Below are positions 62,913-64,000 of a stretch of DNA of 64,000 bases, one piece after another. Below the pieces are notes generated by a model. It worked only from the letters and a program-made list of their open reading frames with translations. It searched no databases and had not been told where the DNA came from. How positions within the stretch are numbered: the first letter of the stretch is position 1; the number at the start of each line of letters is the position of its first letter. This stretch comes from JBFGCT01 sp963825565 (GTDB taxonomy: Bacteria; Actinomycetota; Acidimicrobiia; Acidimicrobiales; Ilumatobacteraceae). The stretch covers positions 248,001 to 312,000 of the forward strand of contig CAWGTW010000010.1 in NCBI GenBank assembly GCA_963825565.1, given 5' to 3'. The position numbers and the translations under genes are program-made.

Positions 62913-64000
62913 ATGAGCGCCTGGCCCGCCCCGAGCGCGTCGGCGAGCCTCCTGCTCGCTCCGGCCCGGCGGCGGGCGTCGGCTCCGGTCGGCGCGCTCG
63001 CGCCGCCGGCTGCTGACCGGGCGGCACCTCCACGGGAGCCGGCACCGCACGCACGATCGTCGGAGGACACGACCGCGGGCTCGCTCGCGTCGCTGGTCGG
63101 GCGCTTCCTCGCGCTGGCCTGGTGCTGGTTGCTGATCTGGTGTCTGGTGTGGAGCTTCGCTCCGGTCGTCGTCGGGTGGTCGCCGACCGTCGTGACGAGC
63201 GGATCGATGCAGCCCAGCCTCGGCGTCGGCGACGTCGTGCACATCGACGATTCGGTCGACTTCGATTCGCTCGGCGTCGGTTCGGTGATCGCCTTCGACG
63301 ACCCGGGGATTCCTGGGATGCGGGTCACGCATCGCGTGACCGGCGTCGAGTTCCAGGGCGACCGGGTCGTCGGCTACCGCACGAAGGGTGACGCCAACGA
63401 GGCGGCCGACTCGACGATCGTTCCGACCGCCAACGTTCATGGCGTCGGCCGGCTGGTCGTCCCGTATGCCGGTCTGCCCCGGATGTGGGCGGCGGGTGGC
63501 GAGTGGATTCAGCTGTCGACGTTCCTGATGGTCACGATCGTCGCCGCAGTTCTTGCCGGTGACACGGTCCAGCAGTACATCACCGGCCGCTCGCGTCGCG
63601 GCCGACGCAAACGCCTCGCAGCGATCGCTGTCGCGGTCGCCGCGATGCTTGGCGCCCCCTCGACGTCGGCCGCCTTCACCGACGCCGCCGACGAGGCGGG
63701 CAACGCGTTCTCGATGACCGCGCAGTGGTACCTCGACACGATCGACCGGGACGGTCCGATCGCTCACTGGCGGCTGGGCGAGCCGGCCGGTGGCCCGCCG
63801 GTGACCGTGTTGACCGACGACTTCGAGAGCTTCACCGGGTACAACACCTACGGCTCGGGGAACTTCGTGTCGTCGACGGCACAGGCTCGGTCCGGCGCGC
63901 GATCCGGGTTGAAGACCAGCAACAACGATCCGAACGGCGGGTGGAAGCCGCTGCCGGCGACGGTGACCGGAAGCTTCGTGCTCGACATCTGGGTCTACCG
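62913..64000 (+). CDS. SipW-type signal peptidase fused to a TasA-like signal and a secreted domain, 3' end outside the window
   Basis: The frame is open for 362 codons to the window edge. After a Pro/Ala-rich head, the first transmembrane helix spans about residues 62-88. The signal peptidase domain follows, with catalytic Ser98 in TSGSMQPSLGVGD, His140 in RVTHRVTG in place of Lys (the ER/archaeal/SipW type), and GDANEAADSTIV. A second helix lies at 201-219. Then comes a new basic-hydrophobic segment, RRKRLAAIAVAVAAMLGAPS (231-250), with TSAAFTDAADEAGNAFSM, the same pattern as the upstream TasA-like signal. It leads into AHWRLGEPAGGPP (LamG-type opening) and a beta-rich external domain. The protein seems to carry its own substrate. 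The head has no good ribosome site, so a later start is possible. Confidence 0.85.
   Translation, partial: MSAWPAPSASASLLLAPARRRASAPVGALAPPAADRAAPPREPAPHARSSEDTTAGSLASLVGRFLALAWCWLLIWCLVWSFAPVVVGWSPTVVTSGSMQPSLGVGDVVHIDDSVDFDSLGVGSVIAFDDPGIPGMRVTHRVTGVEFQGDRVVGYRTKGDANEAADSTIVPTANVHGVGRLVVPYAGLPRMWAAGGEWIQLSTFLMVTIVAAVLAGDTVQQYITGRSRRGRRKRLAAIAVAVAAMLGAPSTSAAFTDAADEAGNAFSMTAQWYLDTIDRDGPIAHWRLGEPAGGPPVTVLTDDFESFTGYNTYGSGNFVSSTAQARSGARSGLKTSNNDPNGGWKPLPATVTGSFVLDIWVY

Overview
The window is very GC-rich (about 70 %) and reads as a chromosome segment of an actinobacterium of the Acidimicrobiia type (Ilumatobacter-like). This is inferred from gene content and style: a PPOX/F420-type oxidoreductase, an IdeR/DtxR-like box, an HspR-type HAIR element, DUF2236 (MpaB), PadR, TetR and SoxR regulators, frequent GTG starts and short leaders. 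No rRNA, CRISPR array, transposase or integrase was seen. One tRNA gene (Lys, anticodon TTT) is present.

Region by region. 1-10.5 kb: a histidine-utilisation cluster (hutI, hutF, hutU on the minus strand; an IclR regulator and hutH on the plus strand). It is interleaved with an MttB-superfamily methyltransferase, an FAD amine/amino-acid oxidoreductase and an unknown protein, which suggests a route from an N-methylated substrate into the Hut pathway. 10.9-12.6 kb: a bacterioferritin-associated ferredoxin and bacterioferritin pair under a candidate IdeR box, then two small secreted proteins. 12.7-23.4 kb: housekeeping and accessory enzymes (dienelactone hydrolase, pectinacetylesterase-like lipoprotein, GH65 phosphorylase, metallo-beta-lactamase hydrolase, asparaginase, AI-2E permease, MpaB, AlkX-like glycosylase, cyclophilin). 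23.5-27 kb: a UgpBAE-like sugar ABC importer. 27.2-34 kb: a lower-GC, lineage-specific stretch with a transmembrane Ser/Thr kinase fused to a BMP-type ligand-binding domain, lipoproteins, a decayed sulfatase and a peptidoglycan-binding protein. It ends at tRNA-Lys and carries related intergenic repeats.

34-36.8 kb: an MFS exporter and TetR repressor operon whose promoter sits inside three 16-bp palindromes spaced exactly 21 bp apart. 36.9-43 kb: an enoyl-CoA hydratase, a sigma-like regulator and an orphan FHA/FtsK ATPase of the EssC/EccC type. 43-45 kb: soxR divergent from a Rieske-domain protein across a MerR-type promoter with a 19-bp spacer. 45-54 kb: PadR, F420-type oxidoreductase, methyltransferase, SF2 helicase, acyl-CoA synthetase, DUF1801, MFS plus ArsR, and Hsp20 under a HAIR element. 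54.5-61.5 kb: DrrAB-type exporter, DeaD helicase and a MacB-like ABC system. 61.7-64 kb: a CadI-type glyoxalase, then a TasA/camelysin-like secreted protein followed by a SipW-type signal peptidase that carries its own C-terminal secreted domain.

Six otherwise well-conserved genes (hutF, bfr, soxR, the CadI gene and two lipoproteins) carry seven single-base insertions. Removing them restores normal family length in every gene where a comparison is possible. This looks more like assembly error than gene decay and should be kept in mind when reading those entries.
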